From Multifurca ochricompacta (taxonomy: Eukaryota; Basidiomycota; Agaricomycetes; Russulales; Russulaceae), in NCBI GenBank assembly GCA_022496185.1, contig WTXG01000069.1, positions 62,001 to 126,000 of the forward strand: a stretch of DNA of 64,000 nucleotides. Reading direction: 5' to 3'. The notes below the pieces were generated by a model. The model was given only the letters and a program-made list of their open reading frames with translations, was not told the origin of the DNA and did no database searches. Shown piece after piece: positions 23,180 through 34,616 of the stretch; the first letter of the stretch is position 1; the number at the start of each line of letters is the position of its first letter. The position numbers and the translations under genes are program-made.

Positions 23180-23688
23180 GCGGACTATACATTTTCATCA
23201 TACCTTTCTTGTTTCAATACTGCTTACTGAGGATCCAACTCCTCCCTCTACTGGAGTCTAGTATGTTCTACTGTGCAACCTCTAGACATTACTTCATAGT
23301 ACTAGAATCTTCTCTATACTATGACATAGCTACTCCACATGTACTTAAGGACCTACTAGAATAGAGAGACAGACTAAGTCTGTTCTCTTGTGTCCAATCC
23401 AAGGTGCTTTGACTTCTCTAGAATCCCTCTGCTAAAGACCCCTCCCCCCTTGAACTCTCCAAGACGTGACTTGGAGAGCCTTTGTCATAAGAGCTAGTTG
23501 CAGGACTGAGCGTCTCTGCCGTTGACTTCAATTCTCGCATGTGCCCCCTGACTTTGCTGTGGGCTTGAATCCAATTGACTCTGGTGTGACCAGACCTTGA
23601 CTTCAACTTCACTGGAACCTTGCCCTGTCTAGACTTGAAGGGCCCACTCCTGTTCAACATCGACACAGTTCCGCACCTAACTGTGACA
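23180..23688 (+). repeat. A-like LTR fragment (5' end missing)
   Basis: The end cgacacagttccgcacctaactgtgaca, with shared segments tgttctactgt-caacc and ctaagtctgttct, shows a diverged relative of the gypsy A LTR. Its 5' part is missing where gypsy A ends. Its canonical 3' end (23688) abuts gypsy E. Confidence 0.65.
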
Positions 23689-23992
23689 AGAAGGGTGAGT
23701 GGATGGGAAGTTCTTGACAACTACAATGGAGGAGGTGAAGGCATCAACGGCAGCATTGGCAGTGACAAAAGACATGATGGACTGGATGGTGTTAGAACGT
23801 TGCTGAGAGAGCATGTACTGGGGGATTTGATGGGGTCTGGGGTTGCTTCTTTTAAGCGTTCTTGGGCACTTCTGGGTGTCAGATGTGGAACTCCGAGATA
23901 AGGACCAGGGCAGAGATATCCCCAGCTGGTTCCCACAAGTTGTCAGAGTCTGGGAATCCCTTCCACTTAACTAGGTAGTGCAGCTTGCGCCC

Positions 23993-25090
23993 TCAGCCTT
24001 TTCGCTTTGAGTCTAGAATGCATTCCACTTCCCACTCCTCTTCTCCGTCGATAAGGTCAGGTGGGGGTCTTGGGAAGTTCTCCCCATGGATGGAGGTTTC
24101 CTTATATGGGGTTAGAAGCTTGGCATGGAAGACAGGATGGATCTTCCATTTCGGCGGCAACTGTAGTTCATAGGATATGTCTGACAGCTTCCTTGTGATC
24201 TGGAAGGGTCCATGACATTGGGGCACTAGTTTGGTCAAGGGGTGTGATGTGTGAATGTTCCTTCCCTCAAGCCATACCCAGTCATTGGTCTGATAGGGTG
24301 TGAATGTGCTTGGCTGTGCAGCCAAGAGTTGCTGCACCTTTACCAGGTTTTCATTGGCTGATCATCATAGCTCTTCCCATTGGCTTATCCATTGGGTTAC
24401 TGAAGGGACATGAGTGGGCTTATCTGTCCATGTGGTGCGTGGAGTCCAGCCCATGATAAGGGAGAAGGGGGTGGCTTTTGTTGTTCCATTGGGCCATGAG
24501 TTGTGAGCAAACTCCGTAGTTGACAGCCATTCCGCCCAGTCATCTTGTCAGCTGTTGCACCAAAATCGAAGGTATTGTTCTAACCATTGGTTTGTTCGCT
24601 CGGACTGTCTGTCCATTTGTGGATGGTAAGCTGTAGAGATATTCTGTGCGATGTCTAACGTCTTGCATAGGGCTCTAGCAAATGCCAATGTGAATCAGGT
24701 ATCTTGGTCAGATATAATCTTCTTGGGGAGTCCATAGTGGTGGTATACATGGTTCAGGTATAGCTTTGCCACTCCTTCAGCTGTGATAGTTTCGTTGCAG
24801 GGAATGAATAGGGCCGCTTTGGAGCAATCATGGTCAGTGATCGTGAGGATGGTGTTGAAGCCCTGTGATTTGGGTAGTTTGACAATAAAGTCCATGGCAA
24901 TGGTCTGGAAGGGAGTTGATGCGATGGGAGTGATGGGGTGTATTGGTGGGACTTTCAGGTGTGTGTAAACCTTGTTTGCTTGACATGCTGTGCATCCTTG
25001 TACATAGCTCTCAATGTCCTTTTTCATATTGGGCCACCAATAGTCTCTTTTGGCAAGGGCATAGGTATTGGCGATGCCAGGGTGGCCAGC
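23993..25090 (-). pseudogene. Gypsy E integrase core and chromodomain (broken)
   Basis: On the minus strand this carries the zinc-domain end (GCTACQANKV), the first catalytic Asp in AMDFIVKLPKS, a D in ISDQDT and a later chromodomain-flanking region (GPFQITRKLSDISYEL, WEVECILDSKR). Many stops and frame changes separate the pieces. The upstream part of the zinc-binding domain lies beyond the solo LTR at 25676-25827. Confidence 0.75.
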
Positions 25091-25675
25091 TGTTACAATC
25101 CCTGCCGAGCAACCCCGTTTTCTTTCACCTTCCTAACAGCAACCCATCTTTACCACCCACTCTGCACTTCATGATCACGTCTCCATCCTGGGACCCATCA
25201 CGTGCCTTGCTCCCGTCCCCATGATTTGCTTTGCATCTATTGACGAACTGTATATCTATGTTTGACCCTTTATCATGTTATCTCTTTATCTTTATGTTCA
25301 GACACTTACTTAATACCCTATCAGAAGCCCGACTTTACGCCGTCCGCTTCCGTATATTTGGGCCCACCTGACTCCGGTTCCTTATCTCATAGATGCCCAT
25401 TCGATTACATATATAAGTCCACTGTAACTACATTGTAGACCTCAGACTTGACTTATTGAATACATCGGTGTTCGTCTTCTGGACTTCCCCTTGAAACCTT
25501 TGACTTGATCGTCTCAGTGCTTTCGGCACTTTCTGCTCAACATCGTCACTAGGGAACAGCCCCTTTGACTTTGACTCATCCATTGAACTCCAAGAGGTCC
25601 TATTGACCTCTTATCTGAACGAACAAACAAAGCTGTTGCACAAGTCATGCAGAACATCTCGCACCAGACATAACA
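25091..25675 (+). repeat. Solo LTR (gypsy D/E type), plus orientation, TSD ccagc
   Basis: 585 bp, TGTTACAATC...GACATAACA, flanked by ccagc at 25086-25090 and 25676-25680. It contains a TATA box (tatataag) and AGACTTGACTT, a one-base (CpG-type) variant of the D start segment. The element itself was lost by LTR-LTR recombination after insertion in gypsy E. Confidence 0.88.
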
Positions 25676-25827
25676 CCAGCAGAAGGGAGATCATGGTGAA
25701 AATGGATCACCCCCCTCTTAATGTTGTCACCACCAGTGACAACAAGCCGATCTCCATCTTTCCACCAAAGGCCACTGATTTCTTTTAAGTTGTGTGCTGC
25801 AGCCCATGAACGGCATAGTTCTTGGTT

Positions 25828-26420
25828 TGTAATGCCTGGTGTGGGTGTTCAGCACAACGTGTGACAAGTCATGTAGCGAAACTATGAGTCAAGTGTGCAC
25901 TGTCTTTCAAGTACACGGAGATCGGGTGAGGAGTCAATACCAAGGAGCTAATCCCTTAGTACCAGTGAGCAGAAGAGTGCCAGAAGCACTGAGATGATTC
26001 AAGAGTCGGGTCCTAGAGATCACCCAGAAGGTAATGCACCAAGTCGATTAAGAAGTTGAGTCTAAGGCATACAGGCTATCTAGGCAGGCCTTATATACAT
26101 AATAGAGATCAGAGTCTGAATCAGAGTAACGTACTCAATGTATCAATGAAGTCGTAATCTAACTGAATGGGGAACAGAATCAGGGTGGGCCAGGTGAGAA
26201 TATACGTAGATGAATCTGGTATAGTCATGATTCTGGTGGGAAAATACGTAAGAGTTCTTGTGTAAAATATGAGTCAGAGATAAGCACAGCCCAGGTCAGA
26301 GATAAGGAACAAATATGTACAAAGGAAGTCATAAACGTAATCAACAAAGGACAAATGAGGCCAAACAGCATGTCACGTGAAAAGAAAAGGAAATGAGACA
26401 ACGTAGCAGGGTTCATAACA
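25828..26420 (-). repeat. Solo LTR, diverged family, minus orientation, TSD tggtt
   Basis: 593 bp, TGTAATGCCTGG...GTTCATAACA on the plus strand, flanked by tggtt at 25823-25827 and 26421-26425. Its TATA box (tatataag) reads on the minus strand. Removing it restores the gypsy E sequence, which is continuous with gypsy D near 37240-37290. Confidence 0.85.
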
Positions 26421-28282
26421 TGGTTCATGTTTTGGGAAATTTGTGCCCATAGGCCCATGTCATGGAGACTGACCATGGTGGTCTTTGCAAATACTTCCTC
26501 TGGGAGGACAGTGATGTCGTTATTGTCATCCTCGCCCATGTGCATATCTGGCCTGTGCGACAGCGCATCCACTCTAGCATTCTGGCTTCCAGCAATGTGT
26601 TTCAAGGTGAAGTTATATTCTTCTAACTCCAGGACTTCTCGTGCCACATGTTGACTGATTTTGTGGGGTTCCTTCCAATACAATAGGTTGGAATGGTCAG
26701 TGTGGATGATGGTTTTATGAGGAGTTCCTGCCAGGTAGGGTTGCCAGTGTCATAATGCCTTGACTATGGCTAAGAGTTCCCTGTCCCAGATGTCATAGTT
26801 CTGTTTGGCTGGGGAGAAGGTTTCGGAGTAGTATGCCACTGGGTGAAGTGTTTGTGTGGCATCTCTCTGGTATAACACTGCCCCATTCGCAAAGTGAGAG
26901 GCGTCCACTTCTAATTCAAAGGGGTGACTCAGATCTGGTTGGATGAGTACTGGTTCTGAGCCGACAAGGTCCCTAATCTGTTCAAACGCCTGTTGCTGTG
27001 CTATACCCCAATGCCATGGTACATCCTTTTTTAATAGATCATTTAATGGTCGTGCAATGCCTGAAAACCCCTTGACAAAGCGCCAGTAGAAGTTACAAAA
27101 CCTGATGAATGATTGGACATCCTTGACGCAGGTTGGCACAGGCCATTCCCGGATCCCTTGTACTTTAACGGGATCCATGCACACTTGTCCTCCTTCTAAG
27201 ATAACTCCTAGGTACTCAATGCTTCATTGTTCGAAGGAGCACTTGGCTGGTTTGAGGTACAGGTCATGTTCTTGTAATATGTCCAGTACCTGATGCACGC
27301 GGTCTCGATGGTGGTCTAAGTTGTCTGGGGTGGCTACTAAGATGTTGTCCATGTAGACCACCACTTCTCTGGTAAGAATAAGATCATGGAAGATGTGGTT
27401 CATCATGGACTGGAACGTTGCTGGTGAGTTTGTAAGACCAAAGAACATGACATTTGGTTCAAACAACCCTTGATTTGTTTTGAATGCCGCTTTGCACTGG
27501 TCACCTTCCTTGATTCTGACATTATTGTAACCCCATCGCACATCCATCTTCAAGAAGAGGGACTTATCCCTCATGGTGTCAATGAGCTCAGAGATGAGCG
27601 GCAGGGGGTAGGTGTTTTTCACAGTGTGAGCATTGATTCACTGATAATCCTGGACCGGTTGTAGCTTACCATCCTTCTTTTTGATAAAGAAGAAGGGTGA
27701 GGCATACTGCGACTTGGATGGGCAAATGTACCCTTTTGCCAAATGTTCTTCAAGGAATTCTGTCAGTGCCACCTGTTCAGACTGGGACAGTGGATAAATT
27801 TTGCAATCTATCGCCACTGGCGTATCAGGGAGCAGGTCTATGGCGTGATCCCATGGTTGGGAGGGTGGAAAACACTGTGACTCTTCTTTGGAGAACACTT
27901 TCCAATGCCAGTGATAGGTGCTTGGTACTACGTTGCTGTAAGTCCTCTCTGTCTGCCCCTGTATTGCCTTTTGGGCTAACTCTGACGCTTTGGTGGTATA
28001 ACAGCGACCTGGGTCTTCTTCATCTGTACTTGTGGCTTTTACTGTCAGATGTCTGATTGCGTAATCATAGCCTATCAATGTAATGATGGTGGGATATGAA
28101 TCTTTATCCATCGTCACATCAGCCCAGTTGATCTTTGGTTCGAATGCGGTGAGCCACAGATATCCCAGGATAAGATCTTCATCCCCTAAGTTGGTAATCA
28201 AGAAGCAAATGACTTTTGTTGTTTCCCCAACTTGGACATTCAGGTCAGTATAATGTGTGATTTTTCCAGCGTGATTGGCCAT
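26421..28282 (-). pseudogene. Gypsy E protease C-part, RT and RNase H (broken)
   Basis: The frame at 28282-27638 has the protease end (LGDEDLILGYLWL) and the start of RT ([19 protein letters not shown]), then a stop. RT continues at 27622-27224 ([20 protein letters not shown]), but the catalytic motif reads YMDN rather than YMDD, so the second Asp is lost. RNase H follows at 27184-26750 ([23 protein letters not shown]) and from 26683 (EYNFTLKHIAGSQNARVDAL). Several stops make it inactive. Confidence 0.85.
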
Positions 28283-28711
28283 TCCATCAATATTCCAGAT
28301 ATTCTTTTCTTGGGGAAGAGCCAGTATCCCCAGGCTTAAGGTTTTGATCAGTCATGGACTAATAAAGTTGTCTGTGGCTCCAGAGTCCACTAAGATATCT
28401 CAGTCGGCCGTCCTCTGTGTAGTCTCGAAATGAACTGGTATTTTCAACAATTTGAATTGACTAGTGTACACAGAGGTAACATGGAGTGCTCATGCCCAGG
28501 CCGATGGGGTAGAGCTTAACAAAAATCCTTTTTTGCAAACGCCTTCTCAACGAGAATGGCACGCACTTCCTCACTCTCCTTCATCATATTTGCCCATGTC
28601 TTGGGCCTTCTCTTCCTTGGTTCATTTGTCTGCAGCTGGTGGGTTATTGTGGACGGGGGCTACAGGCACAGTTGTTGCTTCTGCGACTCATACTCCCTTC
28701 TTCAGGCAGTC

Positions 28712-30025
28712 TCAGGACATATGCCCCTGTCCTTTACAGCAGAAGCACTGCCCTTCCTTCATCAGTGTTTGTCGTTCATCTTCTGTGAGCATGGCTCTTG
28801 CCCTCACTCTGTCTGCTGAGGTATCCATTGCATTGGGATCCCTCTGGGTAGTGTGTGTTGGTTTGACTCCAAATGCTGTCTTCCATTGTTCTTGAGTCTT
28901 TCCCTTCTTTGTATCAACTCCAAATCGAGTTTGGAAGTTGAGATAGTCCTGCTGCTGTTGTCGAGCAGCATTGACCCATTCGTTCCAGTCATGGGGGTGG
29001 TGAAATTGAATGATATTTTTGATGAGCGGGTTTGGCAATCCTTGGGAAAAGAGGTCCAAGGTCACTTCTTCATCTGTATCATAACCTGCTCGATTTGCCA
29101 GGCTCCGGAATTTCGCCACATAGGCGTCAAGATCTCCCTTCTCCATCCACAGGGACTTCAATTCCCTGGCTGCTTTCTGCTTTGCTTGTCCATCAGTGAA
29201 CGCATCTTTGAACCTTTGGGCAATAGTTTCCCAGAGGCCTTCACTGGTAGTATGACGTCCACTCTCTACCTGCTCATTCAGCCATTCAAGTTGTTCCATC
29301 GTCCAATCATCAACTGTGTCACCCCTGACAAGTGAAAGGAAGAGGTTGGCACGTTGGAAAGGGTTGACAATTTGGGCAACATCATGATTGAAGTTCTTGA
29401 ATGTAGTGAACTCCAGCATAAACTTCTTGCTTTGGGAGCGATCTCCTGTGAAGGTCTGGGGCAGGATTCCTGAAAGGTGTCCAGATGGTGGAGGGATGTT
29501 TGGGATAGCAGGGGGAGGAGGAGGAGTGGGGTCAGGGAGTTGGGCAGCAATGGTTGACATGTTTTGGTGGAATGGGGTGATGGTATCAGAGGATTGTATC
29601 AATATCTGAGGAGTTGTCAAAGCAGGGGCTCTGATTGTGACAACTGCTGGTGCAACCAGGGGTGTAGGCAATGCTAATACTGGTGCGTCTTCACTATTTT
29701 CTTCGACATATTCTTCTGGTTCTGAGTCAGTGATGATCACAGGTGGGTTTTCTCTCCATGGTCCAAGACCAAATTCTGGTGGAGCGGGAGTGGTAGTAAC
29801 CCACAAATGTTTGCTCTCCGAGTATCAGATATGATACCAGACTCTTTTTTTGTTGTTGTATTCTACCAGTTGGTATCTTCCGTTGTGATAGACATAGTAT
29901 CCAAACTCAGATTCAAAGTCTTTCCAGACGGCAGAGCTGAGTGTCTGTTGTGAAAGATTATTCTTGTCTCTGTGTTTGATGAGCTCTTCTTTGAACAAGG
30001 TCTGACTGCAGCTGGATGAAGCCAC
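28712..30025 (-). pseudogene. Gypsy E gag
   Basis: Starts MASSSCSQTLFKEE at 30025, 22 nt after the LTR. A TGA follows after 66 codons (29825); gypsy D reads CGA at that position, so this is a CpG-type change. The frame then runs through 29806-28712 with a proline-rich segment, a capsid-like region (FTGDRSQSKKFMLEF, WTMEQLEWLNEQVESG, YVAKFRSLANRAGYDTDEE) and a CCHC knuckle CFCCKGQGHMS. It is the structural particle protein of the element. Confidence 0.85.
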
Positions 30026-30047
30026 TATGGAAGGAGACTTGACTTGA

Positions 30048-30625
30048 TGTTACGTCTGGTGCGGGACATTCTACATGACTTGTGTGATAGTGTATCGTTT
30101 GTAATTGGATAAGAAACCAATAAGGCTCCTTGGAGTGAAGTGGGATGAGTCAAAGTCAAAGGGGCTGTTCCCTAAGACGATGTTGAGTGGAGAGGTGTCA
30201 GAAACACTGAGACAGACAAGCCAAAGGTTCAAAGGGAATGTCCAGAAGACAAGCACCGATGTATTCAATAAGTCGAGTCTGAGGTCTACAAGGTAGTTAC
30301 AGCAGACTTATATACATAATCAAATGAGTGTCTAAAGATAAGATAACGTAGAGTCATGTGGGCCCAAATATACAAAAGCGGAGGGCATAGAGCCAAGCTT
30401 CTGATAGGGAACTAAGTAAGTGTCCGGTCATAATGATAAGGAGATAAGAGAACAATCATAGACAAAGCAGTATAAACAAAGACAAAGGCAGTCACGGGGA
30501 AGGGAGCAAGGCACATGATGGGTCCCAGGAAGGAGATATAATCAAGAAGTGTAGTGTAGGGGGAAGGGCAGGGTCATCATTGGGGAGAGTGAAGAAAAGT
30601 GGGTTGCTAGGCAAGGGTCATAACA
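30048..30625 (-). repeat. Gypsy E 5' LTR
   Basis: 578 bp, plus-strand ends TGTTACGTC...GTCATAACA. The primer site at 30035-30047 (AAGTCAAGTCT on the minus strand) differs by one CpG-type change from the complement of its own start segment (at 30271-30280). Confidence 0.85.
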
Positions 30626-30956
30626 GGAACTTACACTTCAGAGGTTAGAAGAACTCTGAAGTGAAAGGGATGAAACAGACACCCTTATATACCCCAAGGG
30701 ATGGTCTGTGCACACTGGGAATAAGTCCACAAGTGCTGGACAATAAACAGTGAGGGACAAAGGCCATTGGCCAAAGGAGAATCACATGCTATGCTGCACA
30801 TTACTAAGTCCATCACTAATCAGCTGAGTAAGGAGAGAAAGAATGTAATAAAGATAATATAAAAAGTCTGAAACTCCGGAATCTAATCTAATCTAATCTA
30901 CAGCTGAAGCAAACCTTAGATGCCTGAAGCATCTCCAGACATGTCCTGTGTCAACA
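30626..30956 (-). repeat. Copia G LTR fragment
   Basis: In reverse complement it begins TGTTGACACAGGA and follows the copia B/C LTR through the TATA box (gtatataaggg) and the cacttcagagttcttc segment. It is cut by the gypsy E LTR and its far end borders the gypsy H gag. It is a diverged member of the copia B family. Confidence 0.75.
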
Positions 30957-31861
30957 GAATGTCCCTTGATCAGGGTGCTGAAACCTCAACAGAGGGGAGG
31001 GCACAGGGAGGGGGTGGAGCTCTGGGAGCTCAAGAGGAGGAAAGAGTGATGAGGGGGGAGCTGGGGATGCTGTGGCAGCAAAATCGATGACCTGCTGGGC
31101 ACCAGGAAAATCATAGGGGGGGAGGCTGCTTGGTCTGGAGATTGGGACAAGGGGGAGCTGTTCTGGGACATTAGGGCACTTGTCAGTCACTGTCTGCTGC
31201 AAAGGAGACTGTCCAAATGTTACAACTCACTGTCAACTGCCTGGACAGTGGGTTGTATGCAAAGGGGAAGGATTTGGAGGTGGGACAAAAGTGAGAGTGA
31301 GGGTGAAAGTGCAAAATCATGAAGAGAACAGCTCTCTGGTAAGGGGTGAGAAGCCTTCCACAAGGTGGGGCTAATCTCCTAGGCAATAAGGTACCAAATC
31401 ACAAGTGGACAGTCTGGAGCTATCCATTCTATTCCCAAAGGGTTTATATACATAATCACAACTGGGACTTTGGTCTGTGCACTACTTTAGGGTAGGTTAA
31501 CATTGCTTTAACTCCCCTCTGATCCACCAATGAGAATATCCCCACTTGTGGGCTTAGAAATCCACAGTCTGTGGACTGCCGTTTAGGCATTGTGGGGTCT
31601 TGTTAGTATTCTTCCCACAGGTCTCCAATTTGGCAGGAGTCAAGCCCCAGTCCAGACCAGCCCTTATCTGGTCTTAATCTAGGGTTATCTTTGTTTCTGA
31701 GGGTTCTACAGGGTCTCTGGGAGCATCCAGAGATTTATAAGGGTTCAGGAGATCTCTAGGGTGTCAGTTCATGACAGCCCAGGCTTGAGTTTTGAAAAGC
31801 CTAAGCTGCCAAAAGCCAGGCCTAAGCCACAGCTTCAGGCTGAGCCAGGGCCATCACAACA
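30957..31861 (-). mobile_element. Gypsy H: LTR (31218-31861) and start of gag
   Basis: The LTR on the minus strand begins TGTTGTGATGGCC and ends GTTGTAACA. A TATA box starts at 31450, and 35 nt later AGACTGTCCA (31415-31406) pairs with the sequence TGGACAGTCT at 31215-31206, next to the LTR. This confirms both the LTR limits and its orientation. A reading frame from 31202 (MQQTVTDKCPNVPEQ, proline-rich) is the likely gag start and is cut by the copia G LTR at 30956. No partner LTR is in the window. Confidence 0.7.
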
Positions 31862-31873
31862 CTATTTCTGATA

Positions 31874-32088
31874 CCCCCTCACAAAACTGAGTCAATGAGT
31901 CCCCAATTTGAAATGGGCATAGCTCCACAGGTTTTGATCAGAATTACATAATTATTGTTGCATTACATAATCCTTATCTTGTACCTTTTATGGTCTACCA
32001 AGACTTTGTTTATATTTATTTTGGCTGATGCAATATTCAACAAATAGTGCAAAAGTGCAAAACATTGACTCAGTTTTGTGAGGCACTG
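31874..32088. mobile_element. 215-bp TA-flanked MITE (Tc1/mariner-like)
   Basis: The inverted ends share ctcacaaaactgagtcaatg, near 31879-31898 and 32064-32083. The element is bordered by TA at 31872-31873 and 32089-32090, the usual Tc1/mariner target. The right outer end is CAGTGCC-type; the left one is altered. There is no coding capacity. Confidence 0.7.
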
Positions 32089-32293
32089 TAAAATTAGAGG
32101 GAAACTATTGGAATATTGGAATATAACACATCTGTCATCAAACAAGGCAATTGTTAATCCCACTACTAACATAAAAGTGAGAACACACACCCTGAATAGC
32201 ACTGCCAAAAAATCTGCATACAATAATTATCATCTCTAGAAAAAAACAATGTGAAAATTACTCACAGCTGTATTCCATACCTGAGCAAAGATC

Positions 32294-32479
32294 TCACTTC
32301 TGAGTGGCCTTGCCCATCTCAGACAGGACTATATTCAACTGCTCCTGATCCAACCCCTGCCAAACTGGAGAATGTGCCTTCTTGTGCATGGCAAGTGCCT
32401 TCTCAAACATGCTTCTAGCATCTTCTAGTTGTGACCTCTCCATATGCACTTTTCCCAACCCATGTAAATCAGTCCCCTG
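32294..32479 (-). pseudogene. C-terminal fragment of a TPR protein, cut by copia C
   Basis: An open minus-strand frame of about 60 codons starts at the copia C border and ends at a TGA (32294-32296). It reads LHGLGKVHMERSQLEDARSM, then FEKALAMHKKAH and VWQGLDQEQL. This matches the tetratricopeptide pattern of kinesin-light-chain-like TPRs common in fungal NLR-type and related proteins. The rest of the gene is not on the other side of the element in this window. It is a separate protein type from the CHAT repeats. Confidence 0.6.
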
Positions 32480-33997
32480 TGTTGAACACAGGAGATGTTC
32501 AGTGATGCTTCAGGCATCAGGTGATTAGATTAGCTACTTTGTAGATTAGATTAGATACCGGAGTTTCGGACTATTTACATTATCATTATTACTTTCTTTC
32601 TCACATTACGCAGTAGCTGACTGATACACCATGTAACATGTGATTTCTGTAGTGGCCAATGGCCTTTCTCCCTCATGTTTATTGTTTGGACTCTGTCCGG
32701 CACTTGTGGACTTATTCCCAGTGCACAGACCACCCTTGGATAGTATATAAGGGTGTCTATTTCGTCTCTTCCACTTCAGAGTTCTTCTAACCTCTGAAGT
32801 GTAAGTGCCTTCTATACTATCTACTTAACTATTAGACTAATGTTCTTTACATAGAACTTTCTTTGTCTAGGTCAGTAGTATAGTAATAGAGAGTTCTTCT
32901 AACCTCTGAAGTAACTTTCTTTGTCTAGCCTAACCCACTAACTTTACAGTCAGTATGCTGCGCACATGCCTGTTTCACAGGTTATGGGCCCTGGGCACAC
33001 TTTACTGATCTGTCCTTTATTTTTGATCAGTCCAACAAACTTTCTAAGCTCACTGCTTCAAGACTTTGTCTTTCCCAATCACCAGTCACAGTGAGCTTTG
33101 ACTTTTTCATCTCTTGCCCTTAACTGTCCACAAGGTGGTGGACTTTATGTGCCCACCTTGATCTGTCTGGCTAGTCCCTCAGGGATTCTTGCAAGAGGTG
33201 ATGAGGGACCCTAAGCGGGTGAAACACCTTGAGCTCCTCATGTGCGCTCTAAGTAAATAGTATTCCTAGTTGTAGCTGGGTTTTCGTCCCATCCATAGTC
33301 TTAGTAGGCCCCTTGCCCAGAAGGCTTGGAGCTATAGGTTCAGTCAATGCTTGGCTCAATCCGTAAGCCAGGTTTAGCGACCTGCTGGTAGAGTTTAGGG
33401 TCTAGAACAAGGCATGGGTAGTCACTCCCATGATGCTTGGGCTCGATACAAGTAGGCTTGAACTACTATAGTATTTACACAGTAGCTAGAGGGTTTTGTC
33501 TCTGGGCAGAAGTACCCGCTGCTTTTATTGGGGGTTTGCCCCAACCAGAGGAAACCTAATAGTCTACTATAGTCATGGCCCCAATCATCTAGGGCTTAAT
33601 CATGGACTCCACCACCAGCACTAGAGGAAGGGCTCTATACCCTTTGTCTCTAGTGGAACTTGCGGTTGGCTCCTCCATGACATGACTCCCCATCTATTTT
33701 ACACAATGTCCCCCTGATGTGGGCTTAGGACTTGTTATAGATGGCGCTAGACAGCTTACTATACTACTTAGAAGTCGCACATTAGAGGCAGGACTTTTTT
33801 AAGTTCTGAAGCATAGCGCCACAGAATGGACGGGCCCTCTTAATTGAGACCTGGACAACTGGTTCTAACTGCTCCTTGGAACCAGGATCAACCTTTTAAA
33901 AATCATCTCAAATGTCTTCCATCGTCTTCCCTCCCACCTTCAAGTTCGACAAACTTGATGGCTCCAACTGGCAGCAGTGGTTGGTGTCCTTCACTGC
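32480..33997 (+). mobile_element. Copia C: 5' LTR, leader and gag start (truncated)
   Basis: The LTR at 32480-32979 (TGTTGAAC...TTTCACA) is followed by the ggttatgggccctg primer site and a ~930-nt leader nearly identical to copia B's. Gag begins at 33912 (MSSIVFPPTFKFDKLDGSN) and is cut after about 28 codons by gypsy D. No 3' part of copia C follows gypsy D; a different copia lies there. Confidence 0.88.
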
Positions 33998-34585
33998 TGT
34001 TACGTCCGGTGCGGGACGTTCCACACGACTTGTGTGACAGCGTGATATACGGGTTCAGATAAGAGACCAATGAGATCTCTTGGAGTTCAGAGGTTATGAG
34101 TCAACATCCAAGAGGCTGTACTCTAAGACGTTGTTGAGCGGAAAGTGCCGAAAGCACTGAGACAGGCAGACGTCAAGAGACAAGGGGAAAGTCCAGAAGA
34201 CAAGCACTGATGTATTCAATAAGTCGAGTCTGAAGTCTACAAGGTAGCTACAGAGGGCTTATATACGTAATCGAGTGAGCGTCTAAAGATAAGATAACTA
34301 GGAGTCATGTGGGCCCAATATACGAAAGCGGAGGGCGTAAAGCCACGCTTCTGATAGGGAATTAAGTAAGTGTCCGGTCATAGAGATAAGGGATAAGAGA
34401 TAAGCAATGACAAGACAAACATAAGTACATCGATATAAACAGAGACAAAGACTATCACAGGGACGGGAGTAGGGCACGTGAAGGATCCCACGATGGAGAC
34501 GTGATCTGGTAGTGAAGGGTAGGCGGCAAAGAGGGGTCGTCGTTGGGCAAGAAGAAAAAGACAGGAAGAGACGGGGTTTGTAACA
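33998..34585 (-). repeat. Gypsy D 3' LTR
   Basis: 588 bp, plus-strand TGTTACGTCC...GTTTGTAACA, paired with 40856-41445. Confidence 0.9.
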
Positions 34586-34616
34586 TCACCCCCTCTTCTG
34601 GTTCTAGCAGTCCCGG

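Larger units (their letters stand above)
23689..30625 (-). mobile_element. Gypsy E: minus-strand chromovirus, 3'-truncated, carrying two solo LTRs
   Basis: The 5' LTR lies at 30048-30625. Reading leftwards come gag, protease, RT, RNase H, integrase, chromodomain and the start of the module behind pol. The element then stops abruptly at 23689, with no 3' LTR. It is the same family as gypsy D (33998-41445), but many CpG sites present in D are TG or CA here. Two solo LTRs lie inside (25091-25675 and 25828-26420). The right end sits in a copia LTR. Confidence 0.88.
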
